Shown: piece after piece, positions 53,521 through 61,838 of the stretch
Position numbering within the stretch: position 1 is the stretch's first letter
Layout of the letters: every line of letters starts with the position of its first letter
Assembly: GCF_000425445.1 (NCBI RefSeq)
Contig: NZ_KE384378.1
Coordinates: forward strand, 292,532-356,531
Reading direction: 5' to 3'
Origin: Flavobacterium denitrificans DSM 15936
GTDB taxonomy: Bacteria > Bacteroidota > Bacteroidia > Flavobacteriales > Flavobacteriaceae
DNA: 64,000 bases
Program-made: the position numbers and the translations under genes
The notes under the pieces: generated by a model
The model's input: only the letters and a program-made list of their open reading frames with translations
Told to the model about the DNA's origin: nothing
Database searches by the model: none

Positions 53521-54606
53521 ATGGAGCAATTTGTAGTATCGGCACGTAAATATCGCCCGCAGACCTTTAAGGATGTTGTGGGGCAAAAAGCCATTACCAA
53601 CACTTTGTTGAATGCTATTGAAACCAATCACTTGGCATCTGCTCTTTTATTCACAGGACCGCGTGGAGTTGGAAAAACGACTTGCGCCCGTATTTTGGCT
53701 CGAAAGATAAACCAGCCTGGATATGATGATCCTACTGAAGATTTTGCATTTAACGTTTTTGAGCTAGATGCTGCTTCAAACAACTCGGTTGATGACATTC
53801 GTAACCTAATCGATCAAGTTCGTATCCCGCCACAAACCGGGCAATACAAAGTATATATCATTGACGAGGTCCACATGTTGTCTTCGGCCGCTTTTAATGC
53901 TTTCCTGAAAACATTAGAAGAACCACCAAAACATGCTATTTTTATTTTAGCGACAACAGAAAAACACAAAATTCTCCCAACGATTTTATCTCGTTGCCAA
54001 ATTTTCGATTTCAAAAGAATTACAGTAAAAGATGCAAAAGAACATTTAGCTGATGTTGCTGAAAGCCAAGGAATCGTTTTTGAAGATGATGCACTGCACA
54101 TTATTGCTCAAAAAGCAGATGGTGCCATGCGTGATGCTTTGTCCATTTTTGACCGTGTAGTTTCGTACTGCGGAACAAACTTGACGCGTCAAGCCGTAAC
54201 TGAAAACCTAAACGTTTTAGACTACGAAACCTATATTACAGTAACCGATTTGATTCTGGAAAATAAAATTCCAGAACTTTTAATAGCTTACAACGACATT
54301 CTGGCAAAAGGTTTTGATGGGCATCATTTTATTGCTGGTTTAGCTTCTCATTTCAGAGATTTATTGGTAAGTAAAACGCCTTCAACTATTGCTTTATTAG
54401 AAGTCGGAGAACAAGCGCAACAAATGTATGGCGTTCAGTCGCAAAAATGTTCGCAGGAGTTTTTATTAAAAGGAATTGATATTGCAAACGACTGTGATTT
54501 AAAATACAAATTGAGTCAAAATCAGCGCCTTTTAGTTGAATTATGTTTGATGCAATTAGCCTCTATCAACTTTGATGGAGAAAAAAAAAAGTTGAGCAAT
54601 TCATAA
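53521..54606 (+). CDS. dnaX: DNA polymerase III gamma-like short product of dnaX (frame 0)
   Basis: Without a shift, frame 0 ends at TAA 54604-54606 after GEKKKLSNS, giving 361 residues. This is the three clamp-loader domains and almost nothing else, the same cut as E. coli gamma relative to tau. Gamma lacks the parts that bind polymerase and helicase. Its existence in the cell is inference from the reading frame. Confidence 0.6.
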   Translation: MEQFVVSARKYRPQTFKDVVGQKAITNTLLNAIETNHLASALLFTGPRGVGKTTCARILARKINQPGYDDPTEDFAFNVFELDAASNNSVDDIRNLIDQVRIPPQTGQYKVYIIDEVHMLSSAAFNAFLKTLEEPPKHAIFILATTEKHKILPTILSRCQIFDFKRITVKDAKEHLADVAESQGIVFEDDALHIIAQKADGAMRDALSIFDRVVSYCGTNLTRQAVTENLNVLDYETYITVTDLILENKIPELLIAYNDILAKGFDGHHFIAGLASHFRDLLVSKTPSTIALLEVGEQAQQMYGVQSQKCSQEFLLKGIDIANDCDLKYKLSQNQRLLVELCLMQLASINFDGEKKKLSNS

Positions 54607-55298
54607 TTCCCCCAACTTATTATAAAAACGGAAGTTTTTCTATTGTTGAAGTCACAACTAAAGAAACTCCTAATACAAAACCTCAAATTCCAAGTTCGGA
54701 AGAAAATAATAATGTCAATCAAAATGACAATGGTAATTCCGTTGTCCTAAATACATCAAATACAACTCAGGTTTCTGCCGAGCCTGCTAAAGTTCAAACT
54801 CCAGAAACACCTAGAGTTGATATGACAGGTACTCCTAAAGTTTCCGCTTTTTCTCTTGCCAGCATACGCAAGAAAAAAGAAATGGAGCAAAGTAGCAAAT
54901 CGTATGTCAAGCCTACTTCTGTATTGCCTACTGAAGAATTTAACGAAACAGACATGCGCCTTCATTGGAACAAATACGCAGAACGTTTAGGACAAAAAGG
55001 TTTAAGAATCATGGAATCTATCTTATTGATCAACGACCCTGTTTTGGACGGAACAAAAATCATTTATGAGCTTCCAAACGAAGGTTCTAAGCTAGATTTC
55101 GAAAGTCAAATGAATGGCTTGTTAGGTCATTTAAAAGGACATTTGCATAATCATGATATTACAATTGAGGTAATTGTAAATGAACAAGCGCAAACCAAAC
55201 GAACTTACAACAATCAAGACCGCTATAATCGTTTCTTGGAAATCAATCCAAACATTGAACTTTTACGCTCAGTATTTGGATTAGATTTAAAAGAATAA
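53521..55298 (+). CDS. dnaX: DNA polymerase III tau subunit (full length by -1 frameshift)
   Basis: Reading frame 0 to the A-run and then frame -1 gives 592 residues, the normal tau length. Residues 1-357 hold the AAA+ clamp-loader domains: Walker A GPRGVGKTT (46-54), DEVH (115-118), sensor/arginine region ILATTEKHKILPTILSRCQIF, and the collar domain. The zinc-binding cysteine module of E. coli DnaX is absent. After the shift comes a Thr/Asn/Pro-rich linker and a C-terminal domain (ETDMRLHWNKYAERLGQKG, LHNHDITIEVIVNEQAQT, INPNIELLRSVFGLDL) that in other bacteria contacts polymerase and helicase. No stop interrupts the -1 frame from 54591 to 55298. Whether the shift is programmed or a sequence error is discussed in the findings. 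Confidence 0.85.
54581..54591 (+). other. Candidate frameshift site: ten A then G, containing A AAA AAG
   Basis: Ten A at 54581-54590 followed by G. In frame 0 the codons are GAA AAA AAA AAG, so the heptamer A AAA AAG lies in the phase used by E. coli dnaX. The change needed is -1. A hairpin AAAAAC-GGAA-GTTTTT lies at 54624-54639, about 33 bases downstream, too far to be the classic stimulator. Slippage by RNA polymerase on the A-run is an alternative. Confidence 0.7.
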
Positions 55299-55300
55299 TT

Positions 55301-55879
55301 TTATTTATTTTGAAGTCCCAAGTTGTAGACTTTCTCTAGCCATTTTTTTCTTTTAATTTCATCTGAACCTTTTACAATTCCGATGTAACTTACTTTTACA
55401 GGCTTTATTCCACAAAATTCTAACGTTGATTTTTTTAATTGATTTACGCTTGGTCTTCCAAAAGACAATCGGTAAAACCAGCCGGGTTGGTCCAAAGTGG
55501 TAATAATATGCGCTGTCTTTCCTTTGAGCAATTTGTCCCACCAAACTGAATTTTCTCTATACTGAAAAGCCATTCCAGGCAAAAACAACCTGTCAATAAA
55601 ACCTTTTGTGATTGCAGGAAGTCCGCCCCACCAAACCGGATGAATCCAAACTAAATGTTCTGCTCTTTTGATTTTTTCCCACGATTCAAGCAAATCAGGT
55701 TCTAAGTCGGTTCGTTCTTGATAACCAAATTGCAAATTCGGATTGAATTTCAAATCGGCAATTGTAATGATTTCAACTGTAGCGCCAGAAGCAATGGCGC
55801 CATTTTTATACGATTCTGCAATTCCGAAATTAAAACTTGCCGCGTTTGGATGTCCGTTTATAATCAGTATTTTTTTCAT
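55301..55879 (-). CDS. NAD(P)H:quinone oxidoreductase / flavodoxin-fold protein (Kef/MdaB-type)
   Basis: 192 residues. The flavodoxin-like fold begins KILIINGHPNAASFNFGIA, with the FMN/FAD loop; WIHPVWWGGLPAITKGFIDRLFLPGMAF (about 78-105, cut here) is the family signature, and QPGWFYRLSFGRPSVNQLK fits the quinone reductase side. Family members are two-electron quinone reductases or KefG-type partners of potassium efflux systems. The start is close to TATTTTTG, a promoter element. It converges with dnaX, 2 bases between stops. Confidence 0.88.
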   Translation of the reverse strand: MKKILIINGHPNAASFNFGIAESYKNGAIASGATVEIITIADLKFNPNLQFGYQERTDLEPDLLESWEKIKRAEHLVWIHPVWWGGLPAITKGFIDRLFLPGMAFQYRENSVWWDKLLKGKTAHIITTLDQPGWFYRLSFGRPSVNQLKKSTLEFCGIKPVKVSYIGIVKGSDEIKRKKWLEKVYNLGLQNK

Positions 55880-55894
55880 ATCAATTTTTTAATT

Positions 55895-55902
55895 CAAAAA
55901 TA
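55895..55902 (-). promoter_or_regulatory. -7 promoter element TATTTTTG of the quinone oxidoreductase gene
   Basis: Matches TAnnTTTG on the minus strand, 15 bases before the ATG at 55879. Confidence 0.5.
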
Positions 55903-55965
55903 CTATTAGTGCTTTTTCTTTTAATAGACAAATGTCCTAAAAATAGATGCAAATTATTTCTCTCG

Positions 55966-56070
55966 CAAATTTAGCAGATTAGGCCGATCTAAAAACAACT
56001 TATAAATTTTCGCAGATTTATACAATATAACAATAAAAAACAAATCTGCTTAATCTGTAAAATCTGCGTG
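55966..56070. repeat. Imperfect inverted repeat, CGCAGATTT family
   Basis: CGCAAATTTAGCAGATTA (55966 onward) pairs imperfectly with TTAATCTGTAAAATCTGCG (56052-56070); a nested GCAGATTT/AAATCTGC (56014-56021, 56044-56051) forms an inner stem. Same words as the long inverted repeat at 39826. Lies between the quinone reductase and Crp-like genes. Confidence 0.65.
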
Positions 56071-56080
56071 AAACCAAAAA

Positions 56081-56641
56081 TCAAACAACCGCTTTTCTGA
56101 TTCGGCTTAAATGTCTTGGTGTGATTCCTAAATAGGAAGCTAAATATTGAAGTGGAATTAGCTGAATATATTTTTGATGGTTTTGATATAACTCTTCATA
56201 ACGTTGAGCGCCAGATAATTTCTGGAAAGAAACCATTCTTTTATGCAGATTGACAAATTCTAACTCAGTTAATTTTCGACCCGTTTCCTGCCAATTGAAA
56301 CCCGATTGATAAAGTTTTTCTAAAGCTTTTCGATCTAAAATTTGCAACTCGGTTTCTGCTAAAGCTTGAATGTTTTCTTCGGCTTTTTCTTGGGTAATGA
56401 AACTTGCAAAAGACGCCATAAATTCATTTTCAAAAGCAAAACAATTAGTGATTTCATCACCTTTATGATTTACAAAAAACGATCTGAGAATTCCTTTTTT
56501 GATGAAGACAACTTCATTGCAAACTTGATTTTCAGTCAATAAAAGTTCGCCTTTTTTTAAAGTACGAAACGTAATTAAGTCATTCAAAAGATTTAATTCT
56601 TCTGCTGAAAAATTCTGAATGGACTGAAAAACCGATTTCAT
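56081..56641 (-). CDS. Crp/Fnr-family transcriptional regulator
   Basis: 186 residues. The N-terminal cyclic-nucleotide-binding beta barrel runs from about residue 15 to 115 (FRTLKKGELLLTENQVCNEVVFIKKGILRSFF in pieces). The usual cAMP-contact RxS motif is not clear. A short C-terminal helix-turn-helix (IPLQYLASYLGITPRHLSRIRKAV) follows. Length is shorter than E. coli CRP and typical of the small Bacteroidota class. It is the last gene of a probable five-gene operon, 3 bases after a TMEM175-type channel gene. Its effector and targets are unknown. Confidence 0.9.
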   Translation of the reverse strand: MKSVFQSIQNFSAEELNLLNDLITFRTLKKGELLLTENQVCNEVVFIKKGILRSFFVNHKGDEITNCFAFENEFMASFASFITQEKAEENIQALAETELQILDRKALEKLYQSGFNWQETGRKLTELEFVNLHKRMVSFQKLSGAQRYEELYQNHQKYIQLIPLQYLASYLGITPRHLSRIRKAVV

Positions 56642-56644
56642 AAA

Positions 56645-57226
56645 TTAATTATTAGAATCGAAAACCCTTTCGATCCTTTTGTCTGGAACAAGCCATAATA
56701 AAGCCACGATAACATAGCAAGCACCCGAAATATATTCGTTAAAAAACGAAGTTCCAATCCCAATGATATTTAGAATTGCAGAAACTTTACCTTTAAAATC
56801 CTTGCCAATTGCTTTTTGCAAAAGCGAGTCTTTACCTTCTACATCTAAGACTATTTTTTGAAGAATAATATATGCTATTGCACAGCCTAACAAAATAATC
56901 CCATACAAAGCTAAAGATGCTTTCTCAAAATTATGCTCCCCCATCCATCCTGTTGAAACCGGAATCAATGAAAGCCAAAACAATAAATGAAGATTGCTCC
57001 AAAGTACTTTTCCGTTTACTTTAGATAGTCCATGAAGCAAATAATGATGATTGTTCCAATAAATTCCAACATAAATAAAACTCAAAACATAGCTCAAAAA
57101 CTTAGGAATAAGCGGTTTTAAATCCGCAAATTCATGTCCTTCAGGCACTTTAATTTCTAAAATCATAATAGTTATGATGATCGCCAAAACACCGTCACTA
57201 AAAGCTTCAAGTCTACTTTTGTTCAT
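56645..57226 (-). CDS. TMEM175-family (DUF1211) potassium channel-like protein
   Basis: 193 residues with about six membrane segments. The family mark is the FSDGVLAIIITIMILEI start with F9-S10-D11-G12 (the FSDG motif), WNNHHYLLHGL after helix 2, and WGMGWMGEHNF-like turn STGWMGEHNFEKASLALYG. Bacterial TMEM175 proteins form tetrameric K+ channels. The first helix here carries the motif complete. It is followed 3 bases later by the Crp-like gene and preceded by ppx by 16 bases, so one transcript is likely. Confidence 0.88.
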   Translation of the reverse strand: MNKSRLEAFSDGVLAIIITIMILEIKVPEGHEFADLKPLIPKFLSYVLSFIYVGIYWNNHHYLLHGLSKVNGKVLWSNLHLLFWLSLIPVSTGWMGEHNFEKASLALYGIILLGCAIAYIILQKIVLDVEGKDSLLQKAIGKDFKGKVSAILNIIGIGTSFFNEYISGACYVIVALLWLVPDKRIERVFDSNN

Positions 57227-57242
57227 TTATTTTTAAAAAAAA

Positions 57243-58133
57243 TTAAATTTTGCCGTAATACATTGCTTTTACAATTCCGTCCGAAAGTCCAATTTTTGGA
57301 ACATAAATCTGGCGCGCTCCACTCCATTTCATTGCATTCAAATAAATGCGAGTGGCATGGATGATAACGTCGGCACGGTCAGAGTTCAAACCTAGCTCAG
57401 CAATTCTTTGCTCGTAGGTCAATGAATTCAAGAACGCATATTGTGAATTGATATAAATGTATGAAAGTGGTTTTTCCTGTTGTTTTCCAGACATTTTAAA
57501 CAACTTATTGATGTTTCCTCCAGATCCTATCAAAGTTACTTCGTCATAGTCTGCGGTATTGGTTTTGATCCATTTTTCGATTTCATCCCAAACTACGTCG
57601 CAAACCATGTTATTCAACAACCTAACAGTTCCCGCTTTGAAAGATCTAGAATTGATCATTTTTCCGTCAGAAAACAATGTAAATTCAGTACTACCACCTC
57701 CAACATCAACAAATAAATAAGTTTCATCTGTTTTTAATAAGTGATGCAAATCTGTAGAAGCAATAATTGCTGCTTCTTTTTTACCGTCAATAATTTCGAT
57801 TTTAATGTCAGCTTTCTTTTTAATCAAAGCGACCACTTCTTTAGCATTGTACGCTTCACGCATTGCCGAAGTAGCAAACGCCATATATCGTTCAACTTTA
57901 TGTACTTTCATCAAAAGATTGAATGCTTTCATAGCATCAACCATTCGATCTGTATTTTCTTCTGAAATTTCTCCTACAGTAAAGGCATCTTGCCCCAAAC
58001 GAATTGGCACACGGACAAGCGAACTTTTATTGAATTGGGGTTCTTTGCCTTCTTGTTCTACAACATTCGATATCAGTAGTCTCATGGCATTTGAACCAAT
58101 ATCTATTGCTGCAAATTTTCTAATATTAATCAT
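57243..58133 (-). CDS. ppx: Exopolyphosphatase (Ppx/GppA family)
   Basis: 296 residues from the ATG at 58133; a GTG two codons earlier is not needed. The ASKHA fold motifs are AAIDIGSNAMRLLI (phosphate 1), YLFVDVGGGSTEFTLF (phosphate 2) and IGSGGNINKLF near 200, with SAMREAYNA (about 90) of this family. It releases phosphate from polyphosphate or pppGpp. It is about 300 residues, the short type without the C-terminal HD domain of E. coli Ppx. It follows ppk1 by 32 bases on the same strand: synthesis and breakdown of polyphosphate are encoded together. Confidence 0.93.
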   Translation of the reverse strand: MINIRKFAAIDIGSNAMRLLISNVVEQEGKEPQFNKSSLVRVPIRLGQDAFTVGEISEENTDRMVDAMKAFNLLMKVHKVERYMAFATSAMREAYNAKEVVALIKKKADIKIEIIDGKKEAAIIASTDLHHLLKTDETYLFVDVGGGSTEFTLFSDGKMINSRSFKAGTVRLLNNMVCDVVWDEIEKWIKTNTADYDEVTLIGSGGNINKLFKMSGKQQEKPLSYIYINSQYAFLNSLTYEQRIAELGLNSDRADVIIHATRIYLNAMKWSGARQIYVPKIGLSDGIVKAMYYGKI

Positions 58134-58165
58134 GCTCACTTATGATTTGAAAAAATTGGTTTTAA

Positions 58166-60244
58166 TTAATTTATTTTTTGAGGAACTGCTTCTGCCACCT
58201 CAATTTTGTTTTGATAATATTTATAGGTTTCAAATTGCGCTCTAAATGGGGCATGATGATTTCGAGGCTTGTATTTGTTATCTAATTTATAGGAATGATA
58301 TCTCACTTTAACATTCCCTTTCCATGCAATATTAAAATTATCAATCAGTTCTTTTTTGATTTCCAGGTCATAAATTGGGCAGGTAACTTCGACTCTTCCG
58401 TCAAGATTTCTAGTCATAAAATCAGCAGACGAAATATAAACTTCTGTCAAACCTGCGTTTCCAAAAATATAAACTCTTGAATGCTCTAAATAATTGTCTA
58501 CAATACTTATTGCTTCAATATTTTCGCTCATTCCAGGAATACCTGGAATCAACGAGCAAATCCCTCTTACTTGAAGCTGGATTTTCACTCCTGCATTACT
58601 TGCTTCATACAGCTTATCGATCATTTTAAAATCAGACAAACTATTCATTTTTAATTTGATGTGTGTTTTTCTTCCAGCAAGTGCATGGAGAATTTCACGG
58701 TCAATTAATTTGATGAATTTTGTTCTTGTATAATGTGGGGAAACAATTAAATGTTTATATCTGTGCACTCTATAATTGATATCGAAGAATTCGAATATTT
58801 TTGATGTGTCTTTTAAAATTCCTTGATGACAGGTAAAAAGCGTAACATCGGTATAAATCTTCGCTGTTGATTCGTTGAAATTTCCTGTTGAAATAAAACC
58901 ATAGCGACGAGTTTTACCTTCTTCCACTCTTTCGATTACACAAATTTTGCTGTGAACTTTCAAGCCTTTAATCCCAAAAATAAGTTCAATACCTTCTGTC
59001 TGCATTTGTTCTGCATATGAGATATTCGAAGCTTCATCAAAGCGTGCTTGAAGTTCGATTTGAACGACGACCTTTTTCCCATTTTTAGCCGCATTAATAA
59101 GCGAACTGATTATCTGCGAATTCTTCGCTAAACGATATAAAGTAATTTTGATGCTTGTAACTTTTGGATCTAAAGCTGCTTCACGTAGAAACTTTGTTAA
59201 ATAAGAAAAAGACTGATAGGGCGCATGCACCAAATAATCTTTTTTGCTAATTTTTTCTAAAATACTGCCATCCAAACTCAAACCAGGAACCGGCAAAGGC
59301 TCATTTGGTTTATACAAAAGATCATAGCGCCCTAAATTTGGAAAATCCATATAATCTCGGCGATTATGGTATCGTCCGCCAGGAATTATACTATCCGTTT
59401 CTACTATTTTCATTTTTTCTAAAAAGAACTGGAGCGTATCTTCTTCGATTAAATTATCATAAATAAAGCGAACTGGTTCTCCAATTCGACGATCTTTTAC
59501 AGAACTCGAGATTTTTTCGAGCATACTTTTACTTAAGTCGCTGTCAATATCTAGCTGGGCATCACGTGTAATTTTGATCATGTGTGCCGAAACACTTTTA
59601 TAATCAAATATATTGAAGATGTTTTTCAGTTTATAGCGAATAACATCATCTATTAATATAACGTATTGCTTGTCATCTTCAGACGGAATAACAACAAAAC
59701 GATTAATGTTTTTCGGAATTTCGATTAAAGCGTAACGAACTTCATCATTTGCCAATTCTAAACGAACGGCTAAATAACCTAAAGTGTCTTTTAAAACTGG
59801 AAAAACAGCCAAATCATTCAAAATAATTGTAACCAATTCCGGACTCAATTTTTGTGTAAAAAAGTCCTTTAAGAAACACTCCTGTTTTTTGGTAATTTGG
59901 GTTTCATTGATAATAAAGATATTTTCAGCTTCTAGTTCTGCTTCAATATTCCCTAGAATACGCAAACTTTCAGACTGTTGCTGAATTACGATTTCGGTAA
60001 TATCCTTAATTAATTGGTGAGCAGAAATTCCGCCTAAATATTTTTCGCCAGAAATACCAGAGAGACTCAATCTTCGAATGGCTGCGTACCGAACTCTAAA
60101 AAACTCATCTAAATTGTTTGAAAAAATTCCAACAAAACGCATTCTGTCTAAAAGTGGAACCGTGTTATCTGCAGCTTCTTGAAGCACTCTTGCATTAAAC
60201 GCTAGCCAGCTTTTTTCTCTATCGATATATTTCTGTTCGTACAC
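58166..60244 (-). CDS. ppk1: Polyphosphate kinase 1
   Basis: 692 residues, normal length. The start is GTG at 60244; the first ATG in frame is 34 codons later and would cut the conserved YIDREKSWLAFNARVLQEA region, so GTG is accepted. The phosphorylated histidine is His431 in GIKGLKVHSKICVIER and a second catalytic His588 sits in YLEHSRVYIFGNAG. The N-terminal four-helix domain and two phospholipase D-like domains are in the usual order. It makes polyphosphate from ATP. It lies between sixA (5 bases upstream) and ppx. Confidence 0.96.
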   Translation of the reverse strand: MYEQKYIDREKSWLAFNARVLQEAADNTVPLLDRMRFVGIFSNNLDEFFRVRYAAIRRLSLSGISGEKYLGGISAHQLIKDITEIVIQQQSESLRILGNIEAELEAENIFIINETQITKKQECFLKDFFTQKLSPELVTIILNDLAVFPVLKDTLGYLAVRLELANDEVRYALIEIPKNINRFVVIPSEDDKQYVILIDDVIRYKLKNIFNIFDYKSVSAHMIKITRDAQLDIDSDLSKSMLEKISSSVKDRRIGEPVRFIYDNLIEEDTLQFFLEKMKIVETDSIIPGGRYHNRRDYMDFPNLGRYDLLYKPNEPLPVPGLSLDGSILEKISKKDYLVHAPYQSFSYLTKFLREAALDPKVTSIKITLYRLAKNSQIISSLINAAKNGKKVVVQIELQARFDEASNISYAEQMQTEGIELIFGIKGLKVHSKICVIERVEEGKTRRYGFISTGNFNESTAKIYTDVTLFTCHQGILKDTSKIFEFFDINYRVHRYKHLIVSPHYTRTKFIKLIDREILHALAGRKTHIKLKMNSLSDFKMIDKLYEASNAGVKIQLQVRGICSLIPGIPGMSENIEAISIVDNYLEHSRVYIFGNAGLTEVYISSADFMTRNLDGRVEVTCPIYDLEIKKELIDNFNIAWKGNVKVRYHSYKLDNKYKPRNHHAPFRAQFETYKYYQNKIEVAEAVPQKIN

Positions 60245-60249
60245 TTTTT

Positions 60250-60735
60250 TTATTTTAAATCTTTGGGGAAAATTGTTTTATGTGTCTTGCCTTTATTGAG
60301 AGCATCCCAGCTTTCTGTATCAAATTGCAGGGAAACGAAACCTGAAGTTGGGACATTATCTATAAAAACATCTCCAAATTTATTAACAAAATTTGTAATA
60401 GCCTCGTTATGTCCAAAAAGAATAACGCTTTCTAAACTATTATCACATGATTTGATAACTTTTTCGAGTTGTTTCTCATCAAAAGTATAAAGATCATCTT
60501 TAAAAACGATGCTTTCTATGGGGTACGAAATATTTTGAGCAAAAATAAGAGCCGTTTCTGAAGCGCGCGCCGCAGTACTACTCCATATAATATAAGTTTT
60601 CGGTAGGTATTTTGAAATATTTGAAGACACTTCATGCGCATCTAAAATTCCTCTTTTCATTAAAGGTCTGTCAAAATCTTTTAGAGGCGCTTCCCAGCTT
60701 GATTTTGCGTGTCGTATTAAAATTAAGTTTTTCAT
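60250..60735 (-). CDS. sixA: Histidine phosphatase (SixA-like)
   Basis: 161 residues. Catalytic RHA motif in LILIRHAKSSWEAPLKDFDRPL (residues about 5-26, in pieces), with phosphate-binding FGHNEAITNF (about 107-116) as the second conserved block. SixA of E. coli removes phosphate from histidine phosphotransfer domains; in this position, before ppk1 and ppx, the protein may be linked to phosphate metabolism. It is the first gene of the probable sixA-ppk1-ppx-TMEM175-crp operon. Confidence 0.9.
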   Translation of the reverse strand: MKNLILIRHAKSSWEAPLKDFDRPLMKRGILDAHEVSSNISKYLPKTYIIWSSTAARASETALIFAQNISYPIESIVFKDDLYTFDEKQLEKVIKSCDNSLESVILFGHNEAITNFVNKFGDVFIDNVPTSGFVSLQFDTESWDALNKGKTHKTIFPKDLK

Positions 60736-61236
60736 ATAAAGGCAATATTTAAAAATAAATACATAACGAGAAAACTACTTTCTAAGTTCTAATTTACAAA
60801 AGAAATTTTAATCCTCCCCTATTTTTTATTTCTGTTAACATTCTATAAAAATTTTAACAAGAATGCGAAATATTCAAAAGTTTAACAATACAAAAAATCG
60901 ACTTATACATTTTAACAAAAAAGTGTACTTCATCCATTAAAACAATCATTTCGTCGATATTTTGCGAATTTATAAAATTTTAACTAAATAATTGATTATT
61001 AGATATTTACATAAGTTTAAAAAGTAAATTTTTAATCAAAAAAGGAAGAAAAACATCAATTTATATGTGTTAAAATCGATCAAAAAAAAGCTTTTTTTGA
61101 TCAATATTTAATCAAAAAAAGGTAGTTAAACGAGTTTTTAGGTTAGTTACAGACAAAAAAATTTAATTACAAAAACTCTAATATAATTTTGATTCTGTTA
61201 AAATTTCATAAATACCACAAAACTAAATCTTAAGTT
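60736..61236. other. Long A-tract-rich intergenic region before the adhesin locus
   Basis: 501 bases of strongly AT-rich sequence with several runs of six to eight A or T, no gene. TTAATCAAAAAA words recur near 61031 and 61107. A palindrome GATCAAAAAAAAGCTTTTTTTGATC is at 61078-61102. The region is upstream of two secreted-protein genes and likely holds their promoter; no TAnnTTTG was found close to the ATG. Confidence 0.5.
61078..61102. repeat. Palindrome GATC-A8-GC-T7-GATC
   Basis: A near-perfect 25-base palindrome, the two A/T runs differing by one base. It would form a stiff cruciform or an operator; the exact role is unknown. It is 135 bases before the ATG at 61237. Confidence 0.6.
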
Positions 61237-61788
61237 ATGAAAAGTAAATCTACTCTTGAAAAAGCGGTGAAATTTGTAGCAAATTGTAAGTCAATTTTTT
61301 CTCTAAGAAAAAATATCTTTCAAAAAAACTTATTTTCATTACTGCTTTGTTTAATCACAACCATTTCATTTGCACAATCCGGTTCTTGCAAGGCAACTCT
61401 GGGAGTTGATAAAGACAGGAATTACAGCAATGCAAGTGAGAATGGTGCCTATTTTACACTGGTATTGACCAATACGGGAAATTCAGATGATGTTTATAAT
61501 TTAAGTGTTTTAAACATAAACTCTAGCTGCGCGAATAATGATGGAAGCAGCACATCTCAAAATGTGAATTTGGTTGGGAGTTTTCTGGACAACAGCAACG
61601 TACCAATCACATCTATCTCGCTTTCAGCAAATCAAACCGCTACTTTTTCAGTTCATTTAACGGTTCCGCAAGGTACGGCATACAACAAATGGAATTGCAT
61701 GCAGGTAAATGCTACATCATCAAATTGCGCCAATTACACAGCAAGCACTGTTGTACATACGATCGTAAATAATCCTTCTGAAAATTAA
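61237..61788 (+). CDS. Secreted protein with a single beta-sandwich domain, upstream of the adhesin
   Basis: 183 residues. A long N-terminus (1-30) precedes a hydrophobic signal core, LFSLLLCLITTISFAQ, so cleavage is near residue 47. The mature part (about 48-183) has CARDB/NEW3-like repeats: FTLVLTNTGNSDDVYNLSVLN and ISLSANQTATFSVHLTVPQG, with four cysteines. Such domains are bacterial Ig-like folds that often sit in large surface proteins. Here it is free-standing, 50 bases before the adhesin gene, and probably co-transcribed with it. Function unknown; a role as accessory of the adhesin is inference. Confidence 0.65.
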   Translation: MKSKSTLEKAVKFVANCKSIFSLRKNIFQKNLFSLLLCLITTISFAQSGSCKATLGVDKDRNYSNASENGAYFTLVLTNTGNSDDVYNLSVLNINSSCANNDGSSTSQNVNLVGSFLDNSNVPITSISLSANQTATFSVHLTVPQGTAYNKWNCMQVNATSSNCANYTASTVVHTIVNNPSEN

Positions 61789-61838
61789 ATATTAGTTGCG
61801 AAAATATTTAGTTGTTTTTCAATTTAAATTCCTATAAA

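Noticed and set aside
54624..54639. AAAAAC-GGAA-GTTTTT hairpin as stimulator of the dnaX frameshift
   Set aside because: It is about 33 bases past the slip site, whereas known stimulators sit within about 10 bases; kept only as a note.
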